A DNA stretch of 64,000 nucleotides, taken from Saturnia japonica. Lineage: Eukaryota; Arthropoda; Insecta; Lepidoptera; Saturniidae. Position 1 is the first letter of the stretch. The number at the start of each line of letters is the position of its first letter. A program made the position numbers and the translations under genes. The stretch is from the NCBI GenBank assembly GCA_033032175.1, contig CM065309.1, positions 5,704,001 through 5,768,000 of the forward strand, written 5' to 3'. Shown here piece by piece: positions 33,420-44,517 of this stretch. A model generated the notes under the pieces. That model did no database searches and was not told the origin of the DNA. It saw only the letters and a program-made list of their open reading frames with translations.

Positions 33420-34412
33420 ATCATAAGATATAAAATGAAGCCGTGGAATCTTATTCTTCAGATCTTTCTGACAAATTAGAAGATAACTCTTCTTTGTGGG
33501 ATGATCACCACAAATTAGTTCACAAGTGCTGGAAAACGACGAAGCCTGACGATGAAATTTCTAACAAGCTGTCTATTTACTTCCGTAGTCCAGTAGGAAT
33601 ACTCGTTGAGAACCCACTGGAAATTTGGAATTATCTGAAAAATCAGATACCTAAGCTTCGTATAATTGCTTACAAATACTTGAAAATAGTGGGAACTTTA
33701 TTACCACCGGAATGTTTATTTTCTAAAGCAGCACAAATCGTCAATCAGCATCGAAATAGATTGAAAGGGAAACGTTTAAATAAGCTTTTGTTTTAACAAA
33801 ATCTTCCAAAAGAATACTGGATGTAGGACTTTAATACAGGAATTTCTATAGTTGTGGACGATTTTTATTTTGTTTGTACTTTGAAAATAAATACTTTTAC
33901 TGGTAGTCACACGATTTATTTGTATTCGATTTTTCGGTGTGAGGTTTTTAAAGTTTCCCGACGTTTCGACACCTTTGCAGGAGCCGTAGTAAAAGTTGTT
34001 CAATTTCAATGAACAGGACGCGCCAAAATCTATGATTTGCATATTGTATGTAGTTTTTGCAATCGTAACAAAGAATATTGTCACATTGGCTTTTTTATAT
34101 ATAAAGAAAAACTGCATTACCGAAGGATTGCATGAATGTCTTTTTTCCTGTCAGTAGCATTTATTTATTCAATATCCTATAACACACAACAGTTGGATGG
34201 ACAAGAAAAGTGCTGTTGTAGGAGTAATAGAGAATTAAAAATTGTAGTTTGTTCGTATGGAGTGTCAGGGACTGACTACAGCTTCGTGATGCAATCATAG
34301 AAAAAAATTATGATTTTGGAAAATCTTCGATGTTTCTAATTCGATACATAGCTTCGACGTATTACATCGAAATAAAAACATCGATGTATTTTCTAAGTGG
34401 ACATCCCTACCG
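33420..34412 (+). pseudogene. hAT (BED zinc-finger type) transposase 3' end
   Basis: The open frame ending at 33796 carries the hAT C-terminal dimerisation region: NPLEIWNYLKNQ, AYKYLKIVGTLLPPECLFSK, then NRLKGKRLNKLLF and a stop. The N-terminal and catalytic parts are missing. ATCCCTA at about 34407-34413 could be the right terminus, inverse to TAGGGAT seen at the end of another hAT piece near 48460. Confidence 0.65.
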
Positions 34413-34440
34413 CAGAAGCATTCGCCTTTGTTTTTTTTTG

Positions 34441-34827
34441 GACATGACAACGTCTTATAATTCGATGGAGCCGGCTGCACGCACGAAAAAACATAACTCT
34501 TGCGGCGTTACCTCGCTCTGAGGCGTTCCATTTAAGGCTTGAAGTGCAAGCGAGAGCGCGGAATGAGCGACAAAGAGGCACAATCGGACTCCGCGTTTGG
34601 CAGCGTTTGACATCTGTCTCTCTCCTACTTGAGTGAGCGATGCGTCCGCGTGGACAGCTGCTATACAATAATACATTTACATGTTTTTGTCAAGTATGAA
34701 GTGCAGTGAAAAGTGAATGTGGTGTCAATTGTTTACAGCAACGATAATTGCGGCGAAATAAAATTAAAATTTTCTTTTGAAAAATGATACCGTTCCATCA
34801 GTATTTTCTTATGACGTTGTCATGTTC
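34441..34827. mobile_element. ~387-bp MITE with TGACAACGTC terminal repeats
   Basis: The left end GACATGACAACGTCTTATAA (34441-34460) is inverse to the right end TTATGACGTTGTCATGTTC (34809-34827). The core TGACAACG matches the 174-bp element at 26546-26719, which also has CTCTC and GAGCG-rich interior sequence. Confidence 0.55.
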
Positions 34828-34866
34828 AACTATCGTCAGTAAACCAACTTTACAGACAACCGACTT

Positions 34867-35940
34867 TTTTTTAATCTGACTATACTGTTAGCCTTAGGGG
34901 CCCTATCCAAAAACAGAGCCGCTGCGGATTTTACAGCTTCACCGAACTTGGGGGCGAGCGCTTAGGGCACTCAGCCACGAAAGTTTTTGACGACTCGCAC
35001 GAGGATACCAGAGTGGCCAAACCTCGGCTCGGGCGGTCGTCGCGAATGCGAAAAGGTCGCGATCTAACTAATACCCTACACCTACAATTCGAGCTTACTA
35101 ATATATACTCATATGCACGTTCCCCTCCTCCTGGGAGGAAGGAGGGAGCCATGCGTATGTGTATTTAGTGATTGGAATGGTTTTTCTACACTAACTAGCG
35201 CAAAAAAAGAAAAAAAAAGGTCCCTTACAGAACCTATGTACCTGTGTGGTGTGCACGTGTGTGTGTTCATACGTGTGTAATGTTGTATGTGGGTAGCTAA
35301 GTGTTGCACGTATAGTGTCACTTGTGTCGCGCGGGCGACTGCCTGACCCAAGGGCTTCACACCGAGGAACGGACCTAGGCTTGGGTTGCCGCTAGAGAGG
35401 GTGGACGTGACGGGTGTGCGGGAGCGAAGTTGACCGCCTGTCCTCTGTGGAGAGAACGGTGGTTACGCGGGCGTGGGCGGTGGCACGCTCTGTTTGGAGA
35501 GGCGGTGGAATAGAACGCGTTTGCTGTTTCGATTTGGTCGAGCGGGTCAGTGAAGATATTACGCGGCCAGCGTTTACTCCGGTAGGCATTGGGGCGATAT
35601 CATATGAAGCTGCCGCTTTGATTAGCGAATTCACGTGGTTCGACGCGGTGTCGAAATACGAGCGAGAAACGTGTTTAGCATAATCATGTATCGAAGGAAG
35701 GTCCATATCGCTATGGAGATCTTCCATACGAACATACTGAGGGGCGCCGGTAAGGCGGTGAAGAAACCTATTCTGGATGGCTTGTAAACGTTTCTAATTA
35801 TATCTTGACATATGTGCGAACACAACGCAGCTATATGTCATTATAGGTCGGATACACATCTTGTAGAGCGTAAGCTTGTGTCTCGTGGACATTTTGCTTG
35901 CAGCACATAACAAAGGATGCAATCGGGCGAGGGGGATGTT
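34867..35940 (-). pseudogene. LINE 3' end, copy A
   Basis: The minus-strand RT thumb region (LYKMCIRPIMTYSCVV, near 35850) continues as KRLQAIQNRFLHRL, MEDLHSDMDLPSIHDYAKHV and ASNHVNSLIKAAAS. It then has a ~500-bp 3' UTR containing a GT-rich microsatellite. The 3' part is repeated in inverted orientation at 43470-44320. The ORF is broken by frameshifts. Confidence 0.65.
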
Positions 35941-35971
35941 TAATCATGAATTTGAAATACACTATACTAAA

Positions 35972-38206
35972 TAGGACATTATAGTGTAAATATTTATTAT
36001 TGTAGATTAAAACCTGTTTAGTTTAGTTTAGCTTACTACTGTTATAAAAAGAATTTAATGTTTTGTTATTATGTTGACAGATATTAACTGTCTTCTTTTA
36101 GCATGTCATAATTTTATTAAAACTATGTAATTAATTATTTTTTATTTATAACATTAATTGGCGACGAGGATGAACTCGGAACAATTTGTAGAATTTTTGA
36201 AAATACAACAAATTCAACAACAACAAATCACGGATCTTTTACAACTGTTAGTACGTCAACAATTACATACTTCCACGCCCTCATCAAACAATGGGACCGA
36301 AGGAGAATTGCAACGTTCACACGAAACAAAATTATGCATAATGAATAAGTTTAAATGCGATAAATTTGATCCCACCACAACACCAGTAGAGAATTTTATG
36401 GATCTTTTTGAAGAAAAGTGTAAAATATCGGGAGATGACTGTATAAACATACAAAAAGATTTGTTGATTATCTGTTTATCGCCAGAAGTTTTTCATGAAC
36501 TGAAAGTTGCTCTCACACCAAACTTTGCAATAAGCTCATTCGAAAACATGAAAAATAAACTTCTGGATTTATATCGTACAAAGAAAACAAGATATAAAGC
36601 CCTTACTGACTTCTGGACCTGTATTAGGAAAAAAGAAGAAACAATGGAACATTACGCAAATAGACTTAAAGAAATTAGCAAAGACTGTGGTTACGATGAC
36701 AAATTGTTAGAGCGGCAATTACGTGATCGTTTTGCAACTGGTCTCAATCATGAACAACTTCAGATAGACTTAAAACAAAAATGGCCAAATTTATAACATA
36801 TTCGTGACGACAAAACTGAAGAGGTTACATTTGCCCAAATTTTCACAATCGCTCAATCTCGAGAAATAGCAGAGGGTGATGCTAATACAGAATCACCTAT
36901 CTACAAGGTAAAACAAAATTCTAATCAGAATAGCTCACAGAAAGGAAGAAACATTGTACAACGTAAATTACGATTTAATCAGTGCCGGCGGTGCGGTAAA
37001 AATGAGAGACATAGATTCTATATTTGCACAGCTAGAAAACATATATGCAAAGAGTGTAGCACTGAAGGTCATTTTGAGAGCTGTTGTATTAAATCAGGTA
37101 GAGCATATCTTACTTACAACAGGAACACACAGAAACAACAGTCGAGGTTAAGAAATAACTTACACAGGATAAAAAATCAAACAAATAATCAATCATTTTC
37201 GTCATTGACAGAAAATGATGATAGTATTTCAGATAGTGACAAAGTTTGTAATATTAAAAAACAAAATCAGAAAAATAGTAAAAAAATAGATATAATAATC
37301 TACAGGAAAGAATGTACCATGGACTGGGACCCAGGATCTCTTTATTCTATTATTAGCACAAAACTTTGGAAGCAAATAGGAGCCCCAACGCTAACTAAAG
37401 CACCGCGACTACGAGCCTACGGCAATGTTAAACTTAAACCAAAAGGTATAACCGACGTAACTGTACAGATTGAAGGGAAAAGTAAAATATTACCAGTCGT
37501 TGTAATGGAAGATGCAGATCCATTACTCTTCGGTCTGCAGTGGAGTGAAATGTTTGAGTTACAATTTCCCAAACCTGTATATTCAATCAAACCTGTAAAT
37601 ACACTTAAACAAGTACTCAATCGTCACAAGCTACTCTTCGATAATAAACTTGGAAGGGTAAAAAATTATGAAGTAAACATTCATATTAAATACGACGCTG
37701 TAGCAAAGCATCTACCTCCACTATCAATCAAGTTTGCAATGAGAAAGAACATTGAAATGGAACTAGAACGGTTGGTGGCAGAGGGCATAATAAGTAAAAT
37801 AGATCCTAATATAACGCCTGTAGAATGGGCCACACCAACAGTAAACGTTATAAAACAGAACGGGCAAATTCGCATCTGCGGGGATTTTCGTAGTACAATT
37901 AATTCAGTTCTTATGAAGCACGCAAACCCAGTTCCCCTTTTTGATCAATTACGACAGAATTTAGCAAATGGAAAAAAGTTTTCGAAAATAGATTTGAAAG
38001 ATGCTTACTTACAATTTGTTGTAGCTCCTGACTCAAAAAAATACTTGATCATTTCTACACACAAAGGATATTTTCAATATAATAGAATGCCTTTTAGAAT
38101 CTCTTCACCCACCTAGACGCTTAATACAGGAAATAGATTAAAACTTTTAGGGGTGGACGAATATAGTGTAAATATTTATTATTGTAGATTAAAACCTGTT
38201 TAGTTT
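35972..38206 (+). pseudogene. third gypsy element: LTR, gag, protease and partial RT, internally deleted
   Basis: A short 5' LTR (about 35972-36153) is followed by a primer-binding-site-like TGGCGACGAGGATG (36159-36172), and the gag ATG (36170) overlaps its end. Gag runs to a TAA at 36794 (FMDLFEEKCKISGDD, FWTCIRKKEETMEHYANRL) and continues past it to CCHC-like knuckles near 36980-37090. The protease/RT frame at 37205-38116 has MDWDPGSLYSIIS where D-S/T-G is expected, then KIDPNITPVEWATP, ICGDFR and SKIDLKDAYLQF. RT stops at 38116, and 30 bp later a polypurine-like AGGGGTGG precedes an LTR start (38154-38206). The rest of pol is therefore deleted. Confidence 0.8.
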
Positions 38207-38207
38207 A

Positions 38208-38353
38208 GTCGTCACGAATATGTAATAAATTTGGCCATTTTTGTTTTAAGTCTATCTGAAGTTGTTTATGATTGAGACCAGTTGCAAAACGATCACGTAA
38301 TTGCCGCTCTAACAATGTGTCATCGTAACCACAGTCTTTGCTAATTTCTTTAA
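38208..38353 (-). repeat. inverted copy of gag 36666-36811
   Basis: This 146-bp inverted copy of the upstream gag is fused to the truncated 3' LTR. It differs at a few positions. One is the codon that is TAA in the main copy, which reads TTA here. Confidence 0.85.
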
Positions 38354-38925
38354 TTGTGTATGGATTTTTCATACTTTGTAGTATAAATAACTTCAGATGG
38401 TATCAGACTGTAGAACAAATTATTGGTTACGATGTGTATCTAACGAGAGTTAATTTTAATCGTTAAGTTTATTTTTTGTTCAAGGATGGCAATCGTAAAA
38501 AGTACAAAGAAAATATGAATGGGAAAAAATGTCTTATAATTAATATAATAAAAATTCAAAAATGACTCGAATGAGCGCTTATGTGTATTTGCGTTTTTAT
38601 TTATAACAGACATAATCTTGACCACACGATGTAGGTTTTGAACAGTGACATCTAGTGTCGCCTAGCTAAAGTTTTTTTTATTTTAGCAATGAACCTACAC
38701 TAACTTTTAAAGAGACACTATTTTTGGAGTTTTTGGCGGGATCTTGAAGTGACATTTTGTGGTTTTTATTTTTAATTCATTTACTTAGGATTTTGCCTTT
38801 ATATTATGTAATATTGGTGGCATTGTGCGTAATATAGTTTGGTTTTTGTGCATGAATGAGGTGGATTATAAAATAAGCACAAAGCATTCATTCCGAGATT
38901 CCACAAAAACTTCCTAAAAAGCTCT
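38354..38925. other. intergenic, nothing recognised
   Basis: This is AT-rich sequence between the gypsy remnant and the Helentron-like copy. No coding or repeat structure was identified. Confidence 0.4.
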
Positions 38926-40401
38926 AAAAATGTGTGTGTGTACCAGAGTACACAGGTAAGAAGTGAAACTTCTTTACGACATATCATTTTTCTACTATTT
39001 GCAACTTCACGAAAATGGGGTAGATAAGGCTTAAGCCTTAAGAAAAACAATTTTTTCCGTATTAAATTAAAGCTATTTTATTATTATAGACATGCATACA
39101 ATTAATGAGTAATTAATTTTATCATTGTTCTTATTATAATATCATTGCTATTGTTGTATTTCATCAATAATGATAGCATCATTATTACTATTGTTGTCAT
39201 TATTAAATATTTTTGTAATTAATGGCTTGTGGTAGCTAAAATATGAAATATATGTTTTACATTCTACGGATTCTAGTAGTCTTGTAAAAACTGCGTCAAT
39301 TGTAGTACCAGATCTTGTTGTTGATGTTTGTGGACTGTTTTGTAGACATAAATTTAAATTGTCTCTTAAAAATTCAACTAGCTTCAAAGATTTATCTAAT
39401 GCAAAATTTACATTAAAATCTCCACTTAAAATCATAGGTATTTTATCATTACTGTTACGGAGTAAGGCGGCACCTCCTTTGGTGTATGGTAACAATGAAT
39501 GGTGAAGAAAATCAATACTATCATCTAACTTCTGATTAGGAGATATATATAATGCAACTATTCAAATTTTTTTTCCATCTTCCATCTATTGCATTTGGAT
39601 ACTCAAAAGAGTTTCCGGACTCTGCCATTATTTACTCTAAAGTTAGTTAATTAGTTAACAAAAAATATTTAACTAACTTTAATATTAATATTTATTTCAT
39701 AACTTAATAAAAATAATTCAAAGCAGATATTTAATGACTTAATCAATTACACAAGTTATGAATAAATAATTGGAATTATCTTTTCAAAGTAATACAATTA
39801 TATGATGACAGTTAATCTTGTAGAAATGCAACGATTTTATAAAATTAGAAATGAAAAAATAAATCATTAAAAACGAATAATTAAAAAAGATGTACGTATA
39901 CATATTTTTATTTTCTAATCGTGTTTTGTTTTATTTTTAAATTATTATTTAATTTATATTTTTTATTGTTTTTAGAATTAATAATGTTCACTAGATTTAC
40001 AGTCATATATATTAATACTTGCTAATTTTAACAGATATATATACATTCACTGATACTTACAATCAAAAAGTGAGGTTAAAGTCAAATAAATATTAAAATC
40101 ATGCTCATACGTGTTGAATTTATAAAACGAAATATATAATCACTCTCACTTTTCTTGTAAATTCACTTAAATTTGAATAAGTCTTTTTATTTTATCACTT
40201 TCAAATTAATATATTGTTATTGTTATTTCAAACCAAACTTGAAAACTAATATATTGTTGTTATTATTTTAATATATTACATTATTTTCTTTACGTCACTA
40301 TACTAAACTTTGATGAAAAAAGCAACATGGCGCGTAACCGAAAAACGTGACGATTGCTACAAAAATTTCTCCCATACGTCGATAAAGAAGTTTCACTTCA
40401 A
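38926..40401 (-). mobile_element. Helentron-like element, copy 2, with endonuclease remnant
   Basis: This is an inverted counterpart of 22040-22935. The hairpin (TGTGTAC...GTACACA form, 38935-38952) and TAAGAAGTGAAACTTCTTTA lie at the left. The end TCGATAAAGAAGTTTCACTT lies at the right. About 600 bp in the middle (39152-39751) are absent from copy 1. That part encodes, in the sense orientation of the element, PMILSGDFNVNFALDKS, STTRSGTTIDAVFTRL and YISYFSYHKPL. These resemble the C-terminal endonuclease of insect Helentron replicases (and, less closely, LINE endonucleases). The position near the 3' hairpin fits a C-terminal domain. Confidence 0.5.
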
Positions 40402-40559
40402 CAAGCTGGCTACCATCTTGTTAGGATACTGAATCGTCATAATACATAACAATATAATTCACTCGATAATGGCAGTAATGGTCTTCATTAAAGAAGACCG
40501 GTTGTCAAGTTAGGAAGAAAAAGAAGAAGACACTATTTTCAGATTGGCCCCACAAATAG

Positions 40560-40975
40560 CTATTTACGAAAACTTTCATCTCTGATAAATTTTATAGATA
40601 AGTTTCTGAACATAGATGATACTACCAAACAAGCTATTGAAGAAGAATATCATTACTCTTCAGACGTCAAATGAAGTACGATCAAGAAGTACAAAACATT
40701 TTGTGTGGTAGTAGTAATACAGATAATAATGTAGAGCAGTTTTGGGCAATGATGAACAATATTGTTGATACGAAAAAGGACCCAAAGTATAAAAATATCA
40801 CTAATTCTATAAAGTGCATAATATGTGTTCCCATTTTCAATGCAATTTTTTTTTTTCTAATTATCATTAAGACTAAATACAGAAATAGGTTTTTAACTAT
40901 GAAACATTCCTTGCATATTACATGCTAAACAAGCTTTGAATGAAGGTTGTACTTCTTTTGACACTTCCCCAGATA
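40560..40975 (+). pseudogene. hAT transposase C-terminal fragment, decayed
   Basis: VEQFWAMMNNIVDTKKDPKY is followed by CVPIFNA, KTKYRNRFLT and the remains of a C-terminal helix. This is the pattern of a hAT dimerisation region in which the usual SxER(V/I)FS block has been lost around a T-run at 40847-40858. It is short and frameshifted. Confidence 0.5.
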
Positions 40976-41284
40976 TGATTATTATTGTAATAAAATTAGT
41001 AGGTAATAATGAATATAGCATCGATTTAGAATAAACAGTTTCAATACTCAGAGTACAGAACAAACCAGAAGCCGCGTTCAAGAATAATTACATACGCTGC
41101 ACTGTGTCCAAAAACAATACGTACGTCCCGCACATGCCCCACTACCCATACGCATAATGTTGCTAGCTCGGGAGTGGTTTCCCATTTTTGGGGTAGTCTT
41201 ATAACACTAAAGAAAAGATATTTATTTATTTACATGGATGACTATAAATAGAATACGGCTTCAATAACGTAAGTTAAGATTTTA

Positions 41285-42906
41285 TTAAGTACCCTTTTGC
41301 TGAGTTAGCTTTTTATAATATTGCCTTTTAGACTTTGAACTGATTTGTAGAGTTTTACGTGTAGATAAATAATGTAACCTTATATCTAGATATTTCTCAA
41401 TAACCGCCTTTATAAGAGAGTTTCTGTGGCTTTGGCCATTTATGTGGTCATTATTTACTAGAAATATTATATTTTTTCCTATGAATTGTTTAGAAATTGA
41501 AAGTACGAACGTTAAAACGTAAATCGTAAACATCGTTGTTAATGTAGCGATTGCTTTTTAATTTTTTTAATATACTTTTTAAAGATTCGTACTTCTTGGC
41601 AAGTCTGTTGTATTTTTGTTGTAATGTTTTCATTCGTCGAACTTGTTGTTCACAAAATAATTGTTTTCGTCGTAATTGAGATTTAAGTTTGACCTTTCTC
41701 GGCGTATCAAACACAGATTCCAAATCAGAAATATTGACATCACCGATCTCTGAGTTCGATCACGCAGGAGATTGTGGTTGTGTAATCTGAAATGAAAAAC
41801 CTTAAGTTGTATGTATGTTGTTGTATCATGTAATAGATTAACAAAAACTTTAATCAAATACAGAATATTTCTGCCGTACAAGGCATGACATTTCAGTCCT
41901 CACGGATGGAAACGCATTAGTAATAGCACTTTGTGCCTGAGCTTGCAAATGTCCATGGGCCTTACTTAGTTTATTTTACATTTATTACTGTTACTACTAG
42001 TGTTTATTTACTACATTAGTTTACTTGTAACTAAGTATATTGACTAAGTGCCTTGTTTGCCTTTCAATATTATAAAAAAATAATTAAACATTATCATAGG
42101 TGGGTACGCACATTGTCCGATGTCGAAAGTTTAGACGTTTCTATGTGTAACTCGGAAAATTCTGGTGTCAAGGCCAAATACTGAAATAGAACGTTAGTAT
42201 TAGATTATTCATATATTTAATTCACCGAAGTTTCATTAGCCCGGAATCAGAAATTTGCGCCCGGTTTAGGCTCGCCCCTTATCACGATGAGGGACGGATA
42301 AGCTCGACGAAAAGTGGGCATACTTATTATACCTTTGCATACTCCTTGGGGGATTACAGGCGTGAGCATATATATGTGTGGAACAAAACCTTACTTCAAA
42401 ATACATGACAAACATTTTCACCAGGAGGGATACAATATAAATATAGTAATTATTATGACTATATCTACCATAGTTGGATTAGCTGCTTTCTTCAGTCTTT
42501 TCAAACCACCTTTTGTATCACAAAAAATATTGCGCTTCAAAGTGAATTGAGCAAAGTACGCTCCGGCTTGATGGTTTCCAAAACTCATCTAGCCGTGCTC
42601 TTTGTATGACTTTCATCCAGTCCGATTTTCTATTTTCATCAGCAGGGAAACTAAAATTACAAAGGTTATACACAAAAATAGTAAGTATTCTACACGAGTA
42701 TTAAAAAAATTAATGGGTAAAATTTTCAATCAAAATAAAATGGCAACACTTAAAAAATGGACGCGTCGTTTTGTAAATGTAAAATAAATTAAACAATTAA
42801 ATAAATATACTTTAGAATGCGCTACTTACAGATGAAATGTGATCCCATCCTGTTTTTTTATAATCCCTGCAGCATTTTTACATGTAGGAACAACACAAGA
42901 CGGCAT
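41285..42906 (-). pseudogene. THAP-domain (P-element-like) gene, broken
   Basis: Exon 1 (42830-42906) starts MPSCVVPTCKNAAG and ends with a GT donor. Exon 2 starts at 42650 (FPADENRKSDWMKVIQ, then WKPSSRSVLCSIHF), completing a C2CH THAP DNA-binding domain, and is then frameshifted. A candidate exon lies near 42175-42120 (YLALTPEFSELHIETS). A coiled-coil exon at about 41780-41500 (RMKTLQQKYNRLAKKYESLK, ILKKLKSN) contains one TGA. A last piece (KYLDIRLHYLST, YYKKLTQQKG) ends at 41285. The RNase-H-like catalytic core is absent. It could be a dead P-like transposon or a dead derived host gene. Confidence 0.65.
42236..42375 (+). mobile_element. SINE remnant
   Basis: It contains AGCCCGGAATCAGAAATTTG, TTAGGCTCGCCCCTTATCAC, GCGAAAAGTGGGC-like and GGATTACAGGCGTGAGC. 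This is the body of a SINE family widespread in Lepidoptera and related in sequence to 3715-3915. It sits in an intron of the THAP pseudogene. Confidence 0.55.
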
Positions 42907-43469
42907 TTTAAAATTAAAATTGGCACTTGTACAACATAGACCAATAACCAACTTGTACAATACGTCACGACGCGCTACTTACAAAGGAGTGACTAATCGC
43001 AACAACGTCAAACCACTCTATTTAAGAGTGGTTTTTGTATCTTCAGCTTTGTGTGCGTTCGCGGTTTCTGGTTTGTTCTGTATTCTGAGTTTCAATATTA
43101 CAATATTTTATTTTATAACGCCAAAAAGTAGGTATAACACTGACACAACACCTGAACTGCTGAAATGACGAAAAAAGTATTTTATAGCATTTAGTACATA
43201 ACCTTTGTCTCAAAAAATAACTTAAATTATGACCCTAACTTGTTAGTTAATTTTTAGTAGAATTATATTTTCATTTAGTATATTTTAGTACTGGCCAGAC
43301 ATTTGTTAGTATTAAATTATTTTGAAACGGTCACACTGGTTGGCTGAACTCTTTGTTAGGGACACGGTATTGAACCAAAAGTTCGATACTATACTCGTTT
43401 CTAGTGTCGTAACAAATGTATCGATGTCATTCAAAGCATTAAAATATAAGTATCGATCCTGTAAGGTAT

Positions 43470-44320
43470 CGAGTCTACATGCCTATGCCAAACACCTTTC
43501 TCGCTCTTATTTCGACACCGCGTCGAACCACGCGAATCCCCTAATAAAAGCGGCAGCTTCTTATGTTCCCGACCCCAACGCCTGCCGGAGAAAACGCTGG
43601 CCGCGTAATATATTCACTGACCCGCTCGACCAAACCGAAACAGCTAACGCGTTCTACGCCACCGTCTTTCCAAACAGAGCGTGCCACCGCCCACACCCGC
43701 GTAACCACCATTCTCTCCGCAGAGGACGGGCGGTTAACTTCGCTCCCGCACACCCGTTACGTCCACCCTCTCTAGAGGCAACCCAAGCCTAGGTCCGTTC
43801 CTCGGTGTGAAACCCTTGGATCAGGCAGCCGCCCGCGCGATACAAAGTGACACTATACGTGCAACACTTAGCTACCCACATACAACATTACACACGTATG
43901 AACACACACACGTGCACATCACACAGGCACATAGGTTCTGTAAGGGACCTTTTTTTTCTTTTTTTTGCGCTAGTTAGACTAATGCGCTAGTTAGTGTAGA
44001 AAAACCATTCCGATTTTTAAATACACATACGCATGGTCCACTCCTTCCTCCCAGGAGGAGGGGAACGTGCATATGAGTATATGTTAGTTAGTTCGAATTC
44101 TCGTAGGATTAGGGAATTAGTTAGATCGCGACCTTTTCGCATTCGCGAACCGCCCGAGCCGAGGTTCGGCCATTCTGGCACCCTCGTGCGGGTCGTCACA
44201 AACTTTCGCGGCTGAGTGCCCTAAGCGCTCGCCCCCAAGTCCGGTGAAGCTGTAAAAGCCGCAGCGGCTCTGTTTTAGGATAGGGCCCCTAAGGCTAACA
44301 GTGTAGTCAGAAAAAAGGTG
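43470..44320 (+). pseudogene. LINE 3' end, copy B
   Basis: This is an inverted counterpart of 34867-35700. It shows LHAYAKHLSRSYFDTASNHA and PLIKAAASYVPDP, then a UTR with a CA-rich microsatellite and the same terminal block (TAGGGCCCCTAAGGCTAAC). The 5' part is missing. Confidence 0.65.
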
Positions 44321-44517
44321 TCGAGTACTTTTATTTGAGTGAATGATTTGAAGACATATTAAACACATCTTATTACATTGAGGCTATTTATTTAAAATAA
44401 TTAGAACGTACGTACATTAATTAAAAATATAGGTGATGAGATCAAAACAGCAAAAAAGCTATTTTTATATACAGTTTCCAGTCACTGTCATCACAGTCTG
44501 ACATAACTAATAATTTT

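Noticed and set aside
42314..43168. three short plus-strand frames with hydrophobic stretches (78, 61 and 109 codons)
   Set aside because: They lie opposite the THAP pseudogene exons and in a SINE remnant. The hydrophobic runs come from AT-rich sequence, with no family resemblance.
44033..44215. 60-codon plus-strand frame and its minus-strand partners at 44017-44368
   Set aside because: They lie in the LINE 3' UTR copy, and the equivalent frames at 34931-35360 are not conserved as protein.
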